Shown: positions 1-6,440, numbered from the stretch's first letter. The stretch: DNA of 11,267 nucleotides from Clostridia bacterium (GCA_017621955.1 JAGASB010000016.1:1-11267); one strand, 5' to 3'. Numbers and translations are program-made. The notes: generated from the sequence alone by a model not told the origin.

Positions 1-1059
1 GAAATTTTACCGAAAGACACTTTGATTATTTTTGATGAAATTCAGTCTTGCCCACAAGCAATTACTTCTTTAAAGTATTTTAATGAGGAAGCGAATGAAT
101 ACCATATCGTTGCACTTGGCTCATTATTAGGCGTTTCAGTAAATCGTGGCAATTTTTCATTCCCTGTTGGTAAAGTTCAATTTTTAACAATGTATCCAAT
201 GGATTTTGAAGAATACTTGCTTGCAAAGGGAGAAGAGTACTTAGTGGGGCAAATTAAAGATTGTTACGCAAGCGATACACCATTAGATACACTTTTTCAC
301 GAACGTGCGCTTGACTACTATAAAGAGTATTTATTCGTTGGCGGTATGCCTGAAGTGGTTGAAAATTACATCAAGAATAAAAACACTGAAATGGTAAGAA
401 TAGCGCAACAAACTATTTTGGAATCGTATCAAAACGATATGGGTAAATATAATAAACAATCTGAAATTCCAAAGACCAAGATTGTCTATAAAAATATTAG
501 CACCCAACTTGCTAAAGAGAATAAAAAGTTTCAATACAAGTATGTGAAATCAGGTGGACGCGCTTCTGAATTTGAGAGTGCAATAGAGTGGTTGTGTTTG
601 GCCGGTGTTGCAAGTCAGTTATATCGTATAGAGCAAATTGCTTTACCGTTAAATGCTTATAGGTCATTATCAGACTTTAAGTTTTATATGAATGACGTTG
701 GGCTTTGTGGTGCAAGTCAAGATATACATTTTGACGATATTCAGCGAGACAATCCCTTGTTATATAATTTCAAGGGTGGCTTAACTGAAAATTACGTGTT
801 TAATCAATTTACGAGTAATGGATTTGATTTATATTATTGGACTAGCGGAAATCAAGCGGAAATAGATTTTATTGTAAGAGTTAATGAAGAAATTGTTCCT
901 GTTGAGGTAAAATCTTCGGATAACACTCGTTCAAGAAGCTTATCCGTTTATAATGGTAAATACGCTCCAGCATATTCAATCCGATTATCAATGAAGAACT
1001 TCGGATTTGAAAATGGTATAAAATCAGTTCCACTTTACGCAGCGTTTTGTATTAAATAA
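1..1059 (+). CDS. AAA ATPase with DUF4143 / PD-(D/E)XK-like C-terminus, 5'-partial
   Basis: The frame is open from base 1, so the gene starts before the window; the first internal ATG at 22 is not the true start. The visible 352 residues begin at a Walker B strand (LIIFDEIQ), followed by a sensor-like stretch (LGSLLGVS) and the SFPVGKV...YPMDFEEYL block typical of AAA_14 ATPases paired with DUF4143. The Walker A motif must lie upstream. Near the C-terminus, AEIDFIV and VPVEVKS place D289, E302 and K304 (counted from base 1) in a PD-(D/E)XK-like arrangement, as is common in this family. Members are widespread in anaerobes; their cellular role is poorly defined. The gene is followed by a terminator-like hairpin and a different set of genes, so it could be cargo or sit at a module boundary. 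Family call is confident; function is not. Confidence 0.85.
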   Translation, partial: EILPKDTLIIFDEIQSCPQAITSLKYFNEEANEYHIVALGSLLGVSVNRGNFSFPVGKVQFLTMYPMDFEEYLLAKGEEYLVGQIKDCYASDTPLDTLFHERALDYYKEYLFVGGMPEVVENYIKNKNTEMVRIAQQTILESYQNDMGKYNKQSEIPKTKIVYKNISTQLAKENKKFQYKYVKSGGRASEFESAIEWLCLAGVASQLYRIEQIALPLNAYRSLSDFKFYMNDVGLCGASQDIHFDDIQRDNPLLYNFKGGLTENYVFNQFTSNGFDLYYWTSGNQAEIDFIVRVNEEIVPVEVKSSDNTRSRSLSVYNGKYAPAYSIRLSMKNFGFENGIKSVPLYAAFCIK

Positions 1060-1097
1060 TGCTGTAACATAATTATAAATAAATATATTATTAAATT

Positions 1098-1128
1098 AAG
1101 GCAGAATTAAAATGTTCTGTCTTTTTTT
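1098..1128 (+). terminator. Leader terminator/attenuator before the 1148 gene
   Basis: Bases 1098-1106 pair with 1115-1123 (9 bp including one G-T), with an 8-base loop, and seven T residues run from 1122 to 1128. The hairpin lies about 40 bases after the ATPase stop and ends just 6 bases before the AAAAGGAGG ribosome site of the next gene. It may simply terminate the ATPase transcript or act as an attenuator. AT-rich -10-like hexamers (CATAAT at 1068, TATAAA at 1074) lie upstream, but no convincing -35 is visible, so a separate promoter is not called. Confidence 0.6.
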
Positions 1129-1147
1129 ATTTTCAAAAGGAGGCTTT

Positions 1148-2188
1148 ATGAGTTGTTTGATGAAATTTAAGTGGGTGAAATTGCCACGCGAAATTATCCC
1201 TCAAAAGAAAGGAATTATGGGGTATTGGATGAAACTTGCTGCAAGGGTTGCTTTTAGAAAAGGGCAATCCTTTTATTGTGGTCACACCAATGAGGTAAAT
1301 CCTGGCGAGTGGGTTGGTGGCATTATGGGTCTAAAGAGTATTCTTGGAATTAAATCGAAAGAAAAAGCGATACAAGTTATGGATGAGCTTAATAGATTTG
1401 GATATATAACTTATAACGTTGACGTTCAAACTAAAAAATTGACTTATAAAATAAACGACTGGGTTATCGAATGTTCAGGAAAAGAATGTCTAAACGACAA
1501 TACTTATGCAACTAACGATTATGGCTTTCTTTGCGTACCGAGAAATATTACTGAACGTCTTGTGAATAACGGGTATAAATTTGCCGAATCTGATGCGTGG
1601 TTAGACCTTTGGATTCATACGATTTATGAAGATAGAAAAAATTTTTTAACTTTTTTTGCTCCAATGGTAAGGTTTCAAGAATTGAATGTCTTCTTATCAT
1701 TGGAGACACTTAGTAAGCGCTGGGGCTGGGAAAAGACAAAAACGTGGAGATTTTTCCAAAAAAATAAGGAGGTGTTTGAATTATATCGTCTTCCCGGAAC
1801 TTACGGCTGTTTGCTATTCAATAAGTTGTATCCGATCAGTAAAGATATAGTATTACCAAAACAAGCAGAAATAATTGAAATAATTTTGAAAACACGACAG
1901 ACGTTAGAAGATAGGAAAGTAGATTGCGCTCACGGGAATCTAGGGTATCTTATCGAAACAATGGGAGAGGATTTTACAAACTTGATTGTTAATGAGAGAG
2001 AAAAAAATAGCGTTGCACTTTTTCATTATATAATACGCGCGTATATTTCTCCGTGTTGGAAAGACGTTAAAATTAGTTATGACTGCAAAGAATATTATAT
2101 ATTACTCAAAGGAGAAGTTATTGAACTAAATAAAATACGTGGTCCTTGTGTGTCTCTGGATTTACACGATAAGGAGAATCAGCAATGA
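1148..2188 (+). CDS. Conserved ICE-type protein with two winged-helix-like segments
   Basis: This is a 346-aa soluble protein. The start at 1148 is chosen because AAAAGGAGG (1135-1143) sits 4 bases upstream; the longer ORF start at 1112 lies inside the loop of the preceding terminator hairpin and lacks a ribosome site. Residues about 57-100 (GLKSILGIKSKEKAIQVMDE, then LNRFGYITY and a following strand) look like a winged helix. A second segment at about 183-225 (LSLETLSKRWGWEKTKTWRF) looks like another. The protein resembles, from memory, an unnamed conserved protein of Lachnospiraceae and Ruminococcaceae mobile elements. Tandem winged helices occur in replication initiators and in transcription regulators; either role is possible. 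Its stop overlaps the next start by 4 bases (ATGA), so the two are translationally coupled. Function is not established. Confidence 0.75.
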   Translation: MSCLMKFKWVKLPREIIPQKKGIMGYWMKLAARVAFRKGQSFYCGHTNEVNPGEWVGGIMGLKSILGIKSKEKAIQVMDELNRFGYITYNVDVQTKKLTYKINDWVIECSGKECLNDNTYATNDYGFLCVPRNITERLVNNGYKFAESDAWLDLWIHTIYEDRKNFLTFFAPMVRFQELNVFLSLETLSKRWGWEKTKTWRFFQKNKEVFELYRLPGTYGCLLFNKLYPISKDIVLPKQAEIIEIILKTRQTLEDRKVDCAHGNLGYLIETMGEDFTNLIVNEREKNSVALFHYIIRAYISPCWKDVKISYDCKEYYILLKGEVIELNKIRGPCVSLDLHDKENQQ

Positions 2189-2850
2189 AAGAAAAAAAAG
2201 AAACTAATGAAATGAGAAAGGCAGAAATGTCCAAAGAAATTAATGTGATGAAACAAGAACATTCGGATTTTTTAAGGTTGTTCTTGGACGGTACACTTAC
2301 TGGTGATACCAAGAAAGTTGATGAAGTTCTACAAGACTTTAAGAATAATAAGATGCCGAAGGCATTTCATAACACTAGATTACTACTTAGAAATTACAAA
2401 AAAATAGTTTGGTTGGTTGAATGTTTTCCTGAATTTATTGCAACGGAACTTGCTCAACCATTAGAGAGCGTTGATAAACTTTTGGCTCGTGTTGATGGAG
2501 AATTAGCGTTTGGGAATAAAAAACTTGATAGGAAATTAGCTAGCATTGAAAAGACAAGAATGGTTTTGGAATTGGTGAACGATGCAATAAGTGTCTTGCA
2601 GAAAATGCCTAAGGGCGAAAATATGTATCAAGTTATTTATTTGACTTATGCAACGCAAGAAGATTTGACCATTGATGATATTTTGTACCGATTAAATATA
2701 TCGAGAAAGAAATATTATTTACTTAGGGACCAAGCTATAGCATTAATTTCTATTCGTTTATGGACGAGCGCAGACAAGGATTTGGCATTTTGGTTAGAGT
2801 TGCTGTACATTTATGAAAACAGAAAAAAAGATGGAGGTGAAGATAATTAA
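2185..2850 (+). CDS. ArpU/RinA-like or sigma-region-4-like putative transcription regulator
   Basis: The protein is 221 aa and begins within the stop of its upstream neighbour (ATGA at 2185-2188), with AAGGAG at 2171-2176 eight bases upstream. The N-terminal half is charged and helical. The C-terminal half holds YQVIYLTYATQEDLTIDDIL and then a helix-turn-helix (YRLNISRKKYYLLRDQAIAL, about residues 169-188). This is the layout of region 4 of sigma factors as found in ArpU- and RinA-type phage late regulators, where the HTH activates a late promoter. From position and fold it is a candidate activator of the iteron-bearing promoters about 700 bases downstream; that link is inference. It could instead be a repressor or an accessory factor of the upstream winged-helix protein. 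Confidence 0.6.
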   Translation: MKEKKETNEMRKAEMSKEINVMKQEHSDFLRLFLDGTLTGDTKKVDEVLQDFKNNKMPKAFHNTRLLLRNYKKIVWLVECFPEFIATELAQPLESVDKLLARVDGELAFGNKKLDRKLASIEKTRMVLELVNDAISVLQKMPKGENMYQVIYLTYATQEDLTIDDILYRLNISRKKYYLLRDQAIALISIRLWTSADKDLAFWLELLYIYENRKKDGGEDN

Positions 2851-2865
2851 GGCGTTGAAAAGTGA

Positions 2866-2894
2866 TTGAAATATTTTTTTATATTTGATATAAT
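2866..2894 (+). promoter_or_regulatory. Strong sigma-A-type promoter for the 2989 gene
   Basis: TTGAAA (2866-2871) and TATAAT (2889-2894) are separated by exactly 17 bases, with a TG at 2886-2887 giving an extended -10. The expected start of transcription is near 2901. It lies 16 bases after the stop of the regulator gene and has no iterons, so it differs in type from the promoters at 3595 and 3768. Confidence 0.8.
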
Positions 2895-2918
2895 ATAAGT
2901 AAACTAACAGTCTTAAGG

Positions 2919-2960
2919 TGGCGGACTGATTAATAATTTTAATTGGTCTGCCATTTATTT
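2919..2960 (+). terminator. Leader hairpin, possible attenuator, before the 2989 gene
   Basis: Bases 2919-2933 pair with 2939-2953 to give a 15-bp stem (with three G-T pairs) and a 5-base loop, followed by the interrupted T-tract TTTATTT. It sits in the 5' leader, about 18 bases after the predicted transcription start and about 16 bases before the ribosome site AGGAGGT (2977-2983). A competing hairpin is possible: CAGTC at 2908-2912 pairs with GACTG at 2924-2928, which would occupy part of the 5' arm of the long stem. That is an attenuator-like arrangement, although the competing stem is much weaker. The imperfect T-tract makes actual termination uncertain. Confidence 0.55.
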
Positions 2961-2988
2961 ATGTAAATTAGTATACAGGAGGTAAACA

Positions 2989-3471
2989 ATGAAAGAAAAA
3001 AATAAATTTACATTAGAAAAAATAGATGAATTGTTAAGCCTTCTTGTAGGATATGAAACACAAAAGTACACATTTGAAAACAAAGGATATGATTTTCTTG
3101 ATGTAGGACAGTTGTTTGTAAAAGTTAAAAATCCTGAGAAGACAAACGATTTATCAATCAAAACAAGTGACGTATTTACATTATTTTTTGCAGGAACGCA
3201 AAAAGAATTCCCTGCAAATGAACAAGGGTTTAATGAATTAAAAATACTTGTGCAGGCTATACTTGATTGCTCTCAGTGTGTTTATGTTCTAAATACAACG
3301 GATGGCTCTCGTTATGCGATAGGGAAGGTTTTATCCGTAAAGGAAATTAATGATAAAACTATTAAAAATATAATTAATTCTTTTGCGGAATTTAGGAAAA
3401 TGAAGATGAAGAACGCAAAACTTAGGCTTATTGCGTGGCAATCGGAGTATAATAAAGAGTTTTGTCTTTAG
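2989..3471 (+). CDS. Hypothetical 160-aa protein
   Basis: I do not recognise this protein. ATG at 2989 is preceded by AGGAGGT (2977-2983) at good spacing. The product is soluble, mixed alpha/beta, with no signal peptide, membrane segment or obvious catalytic motif. It has a Lys/Glu-rich start (KEKNKFTLEKIDELLSLL), a central beta-rich part (VFTLFFAGTQKEF, VYVLNTTDGSRYAIGKV) and a basic C-terminal helix (FAEFRKMKMKNAKLRLIAWQ). It has its own strong promoter and leader hairpin, and stands alone between the regulator pair and the transfer-operon control region. This suggests a regulatory or accessory role in the element, but nothing in the sequence proves it. Confidence 0.65.
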   Translation: MKEKNKFTLEKIDELLSLLVGYETQKYTFENKGYDFLDVGQLFVKVKNPEKTNDLSIKTSDVFTLFFAGTQKEFPANEQGFNELKILVQAILDCSQCVYVLNTTDGSRYAIGKVLSVKEINDKTIKNIINSFAEFRKMKMKNAKLRLIAWQSEYNKEFCL

Positions 3472-3530
3472 AAAAAGATTCTTAAGATTGAGACTTTTTA
3501 GAGAAGAATATTAAAAATTTTTTAAAAGGA

Positions 3531-3574
3531 TACGAAACATACACAAAAAATATACAAAACTTACACAAAAAAGA
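3531..3574 (+). promoter_or_regulatory. Two tandem 22-bp iterons upstream of promoter A
   Basis: Units 3531-3552 and 3553-3574 abut exactly. Each starts TAC(G/A)AAAC and continues (A/T)TACACAAAAAA. A 22-bp period is two helical turns, so a bound protein would meet both sites on the same DNA face. The pair ends 20 bases before the -10 region motif TGTGT, where an activator would touch RNA polymerase. Plasmid origin iterons have similar lengths, so a replication role is an alternative. Confidence 0.65.
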
Positions 3575-3594
3575 GATATAAAGGGAATTCCTAA

Positions 3595-3605
3595 TGTGTT
3601 AAAAT
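3595..3605 (+). promoter_or_regulatory. Extended -10 promoter A
   Basis: TGTGT followed by TAAAAT fits the Gram-positive TRTGn extended -10 consensus. The hexamer 17 bases upstream (TATAAA at 3577) is a poor -35, so the promoter probably depends on the extended -10, or on an activator at the adjacent iterons. Transcription would start near 3612. The motif is identical in copy B. Confidence 0.6.
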
Positions 3606-3637
3606 GATATCGTGGAAAAATTGAAACCAGACGTGAA

Positions 3638-3675
3638 ACCACCGTTTTGATGTGCAAATCAAATGGTGGTTTTTT
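3638..3675 (+). terminator. Intrinsic terminator after leader A
   Basis: ACCACC (3638-3643) pairs with GGTGGT (3665-3670), and the stem continues through TT/AA and TGAT/ATCA with one bulged T, closing on a short loop. Six T residues follow (3670-3675). Transcripts from promoter A would end here as RNAs of about 60 bases unless antitermination occurs. Confidence 0.75.
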
Positions 3676-3703
3676 AGTTAAATTTTAATTTTTTTTAAAA
3701 AGA

Positions 3704-3747
3704 TACGAAACTTACACAAAAAATATACAAAACTTATACAAAAAAGA
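3704..3747 (+). promoter_or_regulatory. Two tandem 22-bp iterons upstream of promoter B
   Basis: Units 3704-3725 and 3726-3747 match those of copy A with one difference each, at the same distance from the -10. Four copies of one 22-bp motif within about 220 bases, always just upstream of a promoter lacking a good -35, support a specific DNA-binding protein acting here. The two regulator candidates at 1148 and 2185 are the nearest in the window. Confidence 0.65.
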
Positions 3748-3767
3748 GATTTAACGGGGATTCTCAA

Positions 3768-3778
3768 TGTGTTAAAAT
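3768..3778 (+). promoter_or_regulatory. Extended -10 promoter B, probable transfer-operon promoter
   Basis: TGTGT plus TAAAAT repeats the TRTGn extended -10 of promoter A; again no good -35 is visible. Transcription would start near 3785 and run through a terminator hairpin into the candidate pilin, VirB6, PrgI and VirB4 genes. No stronger promoter is visible between this point and the pilin gene. Confidence 0.6.
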
Positions 3779-3810
3779 GGTATCGTGGAAAAATTGAAAC
3801 CAAACGAACG

Positions 3811-3845
3811 CACCGCTTAGGAAAACTATCCTAAACGGTGTTTTT
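3811..3845 (+). terminator. Intrinsic terminator/attenuator before the transfer operon
   Basis: CACCG (3811-3815) pairs with CGGTG (3836-3840) and, after one C-A mismatch, TTAGGA (3817-3822) pairs with TCCTAA (3829-3834). The loop is 6 bases and five T residues follow (3841-3845). It lies between promoter B and the AGGAGGT site (3859-3865) of the pilin-like gene, with no gene in between. For promoter B to drive the operon, some read-through or antitermination is needed. Confidence 0.8.
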
Positions 3846-3872
3846 GTTTACTAAAAAAAGGAGGTAAAAAGT

Positions 3873-4235
3873 ATGCAAGCAGAAAAGCAAAAAGGTGCTT
3901 GGATAAAAATTGTATACTGGTCTCTTGTCTTTGCTTTCATGGCTATTCTTGTTTGTATGCAGACAACGTTTGCAGCAACTGAAACTATGTGGGATAGATT
4001 TGAAACCGTTATGAACGATTTTTATTATAAGCTTCTTGGTATCAGTACCATTATTGCTGTTGCGATGGCAGCAGTGGCTTTGGTTGTAAGAATGGTTTCT
4101 AGGAACCAAAAAGCAGTAGATGAAGCAAGTGCTTGGTTGAAGAGAATTTTAATTACTTGGGTTATATTGAATTCTCTCGGACTAATTGTAGCGTATGTAC
4201 AACCGCTTATTGCGGGCGGAAATTACGTTGGGTAA
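3873..4235 (+). CDS. VirB2/TrbC-like candidate pilin or small T4SS membrane protein
   Basis: This 120-aa protein has a basic N-terminus, a hydrophobic stretch at about residues 13-34 ending in TTFAA (possible signal-peptidase cleavage after A34 or A35), and further hydrophobic helices at about 56-75 and 92-110. A basic loop (RMVSRNQKAVDEASAWLKR) lies between the last two. That layout (signal peptide plus two membrane helices joined by a charged cytoplasmic loop) is that of VirB2/TrbC-type pilins, and its place directly before the VirB6-like gene fits. AGGAGGT at 3859-3865 lies 7 bases before the ATG. It is not a Maff2-type protein by sequence, although Maff2 occupies a similar spot in Tn1549-like modules. 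It is the first gene of the transfer operon. The assignment rests on topology and context, not on a diagnostic motif. Confidence 0.6.
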   Translation: MQAEKQKGAWIKIVYWSLVFAFMAILVCMQTTFAATETMWDRFETVMNDFYYKLLGISTIIAVAMAAVALVVRMVSRNQKAVDEASAWLKRILITWVILNSLGLIVAYVQPLIAGGNYVG

Positions 4236-4265
4236 ACCTAATCAAGGAAAGGGAGGTGATAACAA

Positions 4266-6338
4266 TTGCTTGATTGGATGTTTGAAGGGATAGTTGACTG
4301 GGTTAGCGGTGTTGTCACGGACCTCATGGACGCTGTTTCTGGATTATTCTTAAATGCGCTCGGTACAGATATGACGGCAATGGAAGAATATTTTCCTTTT
4401 GTCGCAAGTGCGTTCACTGTAATGCAGTATATGGCTTGGGCGTTGTTGTTTTTAATAACAGTGTGGCAACTGTTCAAGGCTTTCAGCGGACCACTTGGGG
4501 AATCTGAAAATCCTTGGACATTAATTTTTAAGAGTGCGTTATTTGCGTTATTGATTTATTTCGCTAAACCTATATTCTTATATATATTGAATATAGCGAA
4601 AGCTCCGTACACGGCTTTAATGGACGTGGTTGTATCAAAAGAGCATTTCACTTTTGCGGGAATTGAAGGAGCTCTACGAAATGGTTTAACCAACTTCATT
4701 TCAATGGTATCGGTGGTGGGCGAAATCTTAATCCTTATATTAATTATTGCACTCGGATGGAACTATTTCAAATTATTATTGGAAGTCGTAGAAAGATATA
4801 TCGTTGTTGGTGTTCTTTGTTATACTTCGCCATTGGCTTATTCGATGGGTGCGTCACAAAGTACCAGCCAAGTATTTAAGTCATGGTGTAGAATGGTAGG
4901 CTCACAGTTATTACTATTAATAATGAACGTTTGGTTCCTACGAGCATTTAACAGTTCGGTGGGACATTACGTTGGAGCAGGGGGAGCACTAACAAACGGA
5001 CACGGAAGCGTATTCCTTTGGTTGTTCTGTGCTCTGGCATTCTTAAAGACGGCTCAAAGGTTTGATGCATACCTTGCATCAATAGGTCTCAACGTAGCAC
5101 AAACAGGAACTGGTCTTGGTTTTGAATTACTTATGGCCGCAAGATTAGTAACAAGCGGTATGGGTGGTTTCTCAAGAGCTGGAAATGTGTTTGGTTCTGG
5201 TGCAGGCGGTGTTGCCGCTGCTGGTGGCGCAGGTGGTTTCTTCAGTAGATTCAAAGGGAACTCATTTGTTAGGGATTCCGTTGTTCAAGGAGGAACACGA
5301 ATGGGCGCTGGTGGTGCAATTGGTGTTGTGGGACGAGCCTTTGGCGGAGTTGCAGCAAGAAACGGTGCGACTTTAACGGGTGAATCGATTGCGTCTGTTG
5401 CGGGAAGACATCCCAGCGTTTCAGGAACCATCGGAGGAGATATTGCCAATAAGAGTTTGGAAAACTATATGCCACACCTTAAAGGGAAAACACTTAGCGA
5501 TACTCAAATAACGGGTGGTAAGATATCTACGACCGCTATCGGAACTGACGGTAAACAAGCGGCATTAAGTATGTATAGTGCTGAGCAGTTTGAAAAGCCG
5601 AGCGAACCACATTCAATTGTTACGGCAACGGATGGAAGTAAATGGTATCAAACGGCAAGTGGTGCTGGGGCAGGAGAATATAATGATTTGTCTGGTTTCC
5701 AAAATGGTGTTATGGATAGTGGGCAGGTTTCAACTATGTTCCCCGGAGTAGAAAACGGAACCGTTTTAAGGTCTGTTGGCGATGGGGTAGTTGAAGCAAG
5801 TAATGCTAATGGAAATACGCTTTGGTATAACAGTGCTTACTTTGATGAACCTGACGCTCCACACTCAACCTTGTACACAGAGAACGGGGTTGCATGGTAT
5901 GCAATGAATCCTAATGCAGAAATGCCGTCTTTTGAAAGTGGTAGCGATGCAACGGATTATAATATCGCACAATTCCAAAACTTTATGCCTGGATATGAGG
6001 GGACCGTTACGTCTGTAAGTGAAGGAGATAATGGAAGATTTGAAATCCGACATGAAGACGGTTCGGGAACTCGTTTCTATGATTCGAATCAATATGAAAC
6101 ACCAAGGAACGATTATACCGTGTACGAAGATAATACCGGACATCAATGGTATGCCGTAGATGGAACACCTGCGGTTGAACGTCGTCCCGTTTACGAGAAC
6201 GGCGAGCCAGTATATAATGGCGATAATGTAAGAACGGTATCGGTTGAAACCGTGAGATATAGGGGAGAACCTTCAAGATTCGGAACTCCTAAATCAAGAA
6301 CAGATTCTTTTGACCGAGAACCTAGAAGAAAAAGATGA
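4266..6338 (+). CDS. VirB6/TrbL-like channel protein (CD1112-like) with long repeat-bearing tail
   Basis: The TTG at 4266 is chosen because a near-perfect GGGAGGTGAT site (4251-4260) precedes it; the ATG at 4278 is too far from that site. The 690-aa product has an N-terminal part of about 300 residues with several membrane helices (about 45-70, 85-110, 145-170, 175-195, 212-232, 248-265), including the block FLKTAQRFDAYLASIGLNVA that I associate with CD1112-type VirB6/TrbL proteins of Tn1549-like elements. Residues about 299-395 are a Gly/Ala-rich linker. From about 400 onward comes a soluble, acidic region of three diverged repeats, then a basic tail (REPRRKR). It should form the inner-membrane pore of the transfer apparatus. 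Family members as I recall them are much shorter, so the tail of nearly 390 residues is unusual. The gene lies 30 bases after the pilin-like gene. Confidence 0.8.
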   Translation: MLDWMFEGIVDWVSGVVTDLMDAVSGLFLNALGTDMTAMEEYFPFVASAFTVMQYMAWALLFLITVWQLFKAFSGPLGESENPWTLIFKSALFALLIYFAKPIFLYILNIAKAPYTALMDVVVSKEHFTFAGIEGALRNGLTNFISMVSVVGEILILILIIALGWNYFKLLLEVVERYIVVGVLCYTSPLAYSMGASQSTSQVFKSWCRMVGSQLLLLIMNVWFLRAFNSSVGHYVGAGGALTNGHGSVFLWLFCALAFLKTAQRFDAYLASIGLNVAQTGTGLGFELLMAARLVTSGMGGFSRAGNVFGSGAGGVAAAGGAGGFFSRFKGNSFVRDSVVQGGTRMGAGGAIGVVGRAFGGVAARNGATLTGESIASVAGRHPSVSGTIGGDIANKSLENYMPHLKGKTLSDTQITGGKISTTAIGTDGKQAALSMYSAEQFEKPSEPHSIVTATDGSKWYQTASGAGAGEYNDLSGFQNGVMDSGQVSTMFPGVENGTVLRSVGDGVVEASNANGNTLWYNSAYFDEPDAPHSTLYTENGVAWYAMNPNAEMPSFESGSDATDYNIAQFQNFMPGYEGTVTSVSEGDNGRFEIRHEDGSGTRFYDSNQYETPRNDYTVYEDNTGHQWYAVDGTPAVERRPVYENGEPVYNGDNVRTVSVETVRYRGEPSRFGTPKSRTDSFDREPRRKR
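5463..6218 (+). repeat. Three diverged 84-residue protein repeats in the VirB6-like tail
   Basis: The repeats are visible at protein level. The pattern (F/Y)xxP-x(14)-WY recurs with F442, F526, Y610; P445, P529, P613; and W460, W544, W628, each exactly 84 residues apart. Two copies share PHS after the proline. Flanking parts (YMPHLKGK, MFPGVENGT, FMPGYEGT, and a G-D/N-G turn before the aromatic pair) also correspond but with small insertions. The unit looks beta-rich. Outer boundaries are approximate. Confidence 0.7.
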
Positions 6339-6344
6339 TCACAC

Positions 6345-6440
6345 AAGTTTCTCCTTTTTATATTTTTGTAATAGCGTAAATACGCCCATTGTTAAAAAGC
6401 TTTGGGCGTATGATAAGCTATTATAATATCGGAGAAATTT
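6345..6440 (+). other. Nested three-stem inverted repeat between transfer genes
   Basis: Three arms nest within each other: AAGTTTCTCC (6345-6354) with GGAGAAATTT (6431-6440, one G-T pair); TAATAGC (6369-6375) with GCTATTA (6417-6423); and ATACGCCCA (6380-6388) with TGGGCGTAT (6403-6411). About 26 bp pair around a 14-base loop. No T-tract follows the inner stem, so it is not a simple terminator. It begins 7 bases after the VirB6-like stop. It may be an mRNA stability or processing element, a small RNA, a protein-binding site or a DNA cruciform. Confidence 0.65.

Larger units (their letters stand above)
3518..3633 (+). repeat. 116-bp promoter cassette, copy A
   Basis: The copy aligns without gaps to 3691-3806 at an offset of 173 bases, with 10 differences by hand count (about 91% identity). 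In order it holds an AT tract, two 22-bp iterons, an extended -10 promoter, and a conserved transcript leader ending at GAAACCAGACG. Identity stops where the terminator hairpin begins, and the hairpin is unrelated in sequence between the two copies. Most differences fall in the spacer between the iterons and the -10, which suggests that the iterons, -10 and leader are under constraint. Confidence 0.85.
3691..3806 (+). repeat. 116-bp promoter cassette, copy B
   Basis: This is the second copy of the cassette at 3518-3633, in the same orientation, 173 bases downstream and about 91% identical. It is the copy proximal to the transfer operon. The conserved leader runs to 3806 and is followed by a hairpin unrelated in sequence to that of copy A. 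Confidence 0.85.

Noticed and set aside
1112..1147. Longer start of the winged-helix gene at 1112
   Set aside because: It lies in the loop of a terminator hairpin with no ribosome site, while 1148 has AAAAGGAGG just upstream.
3472..3517. Possible terminator directly after the 160-aa gene
   Set aside because: AAAAAG and CTTTTT can pair, but the stem is short, AT-rich and has a long loop, so it is not convincing.
3604..3624. Short in-frame peptide (MISWKN, MVSWKN in the second copy at 3777) conserved in both cassettes, as a possible leader peptide
   Set aside because: The ATG overlaps the end of the -10 hexamer, so it would not be in the transcript, and no ribosome site precedes it. Its conservation is explained by the duplication.
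3531..3747. CRISPR-like array from the 22-bp repeats
   Set aside because: The repeats abut in pairs without spacers, the two pairs are parts of a larger duplicated promoter cassette, and no cas gene is present.
5054..5475. Open frames on the other strand and in other frames within the VirB6-like gene
   Set aside because: They are low-complexity shadows of the Gly/Ala-rich coding region without ribosome sites.
6345..6440. Origin of transfer (oriT) from the nested inverted repeat
   Set aside because: No relaxase gene is nearby and no recognisable nick-site motif was seen; the position between transfer genes favours an RNA-level role, so oriT is not called.
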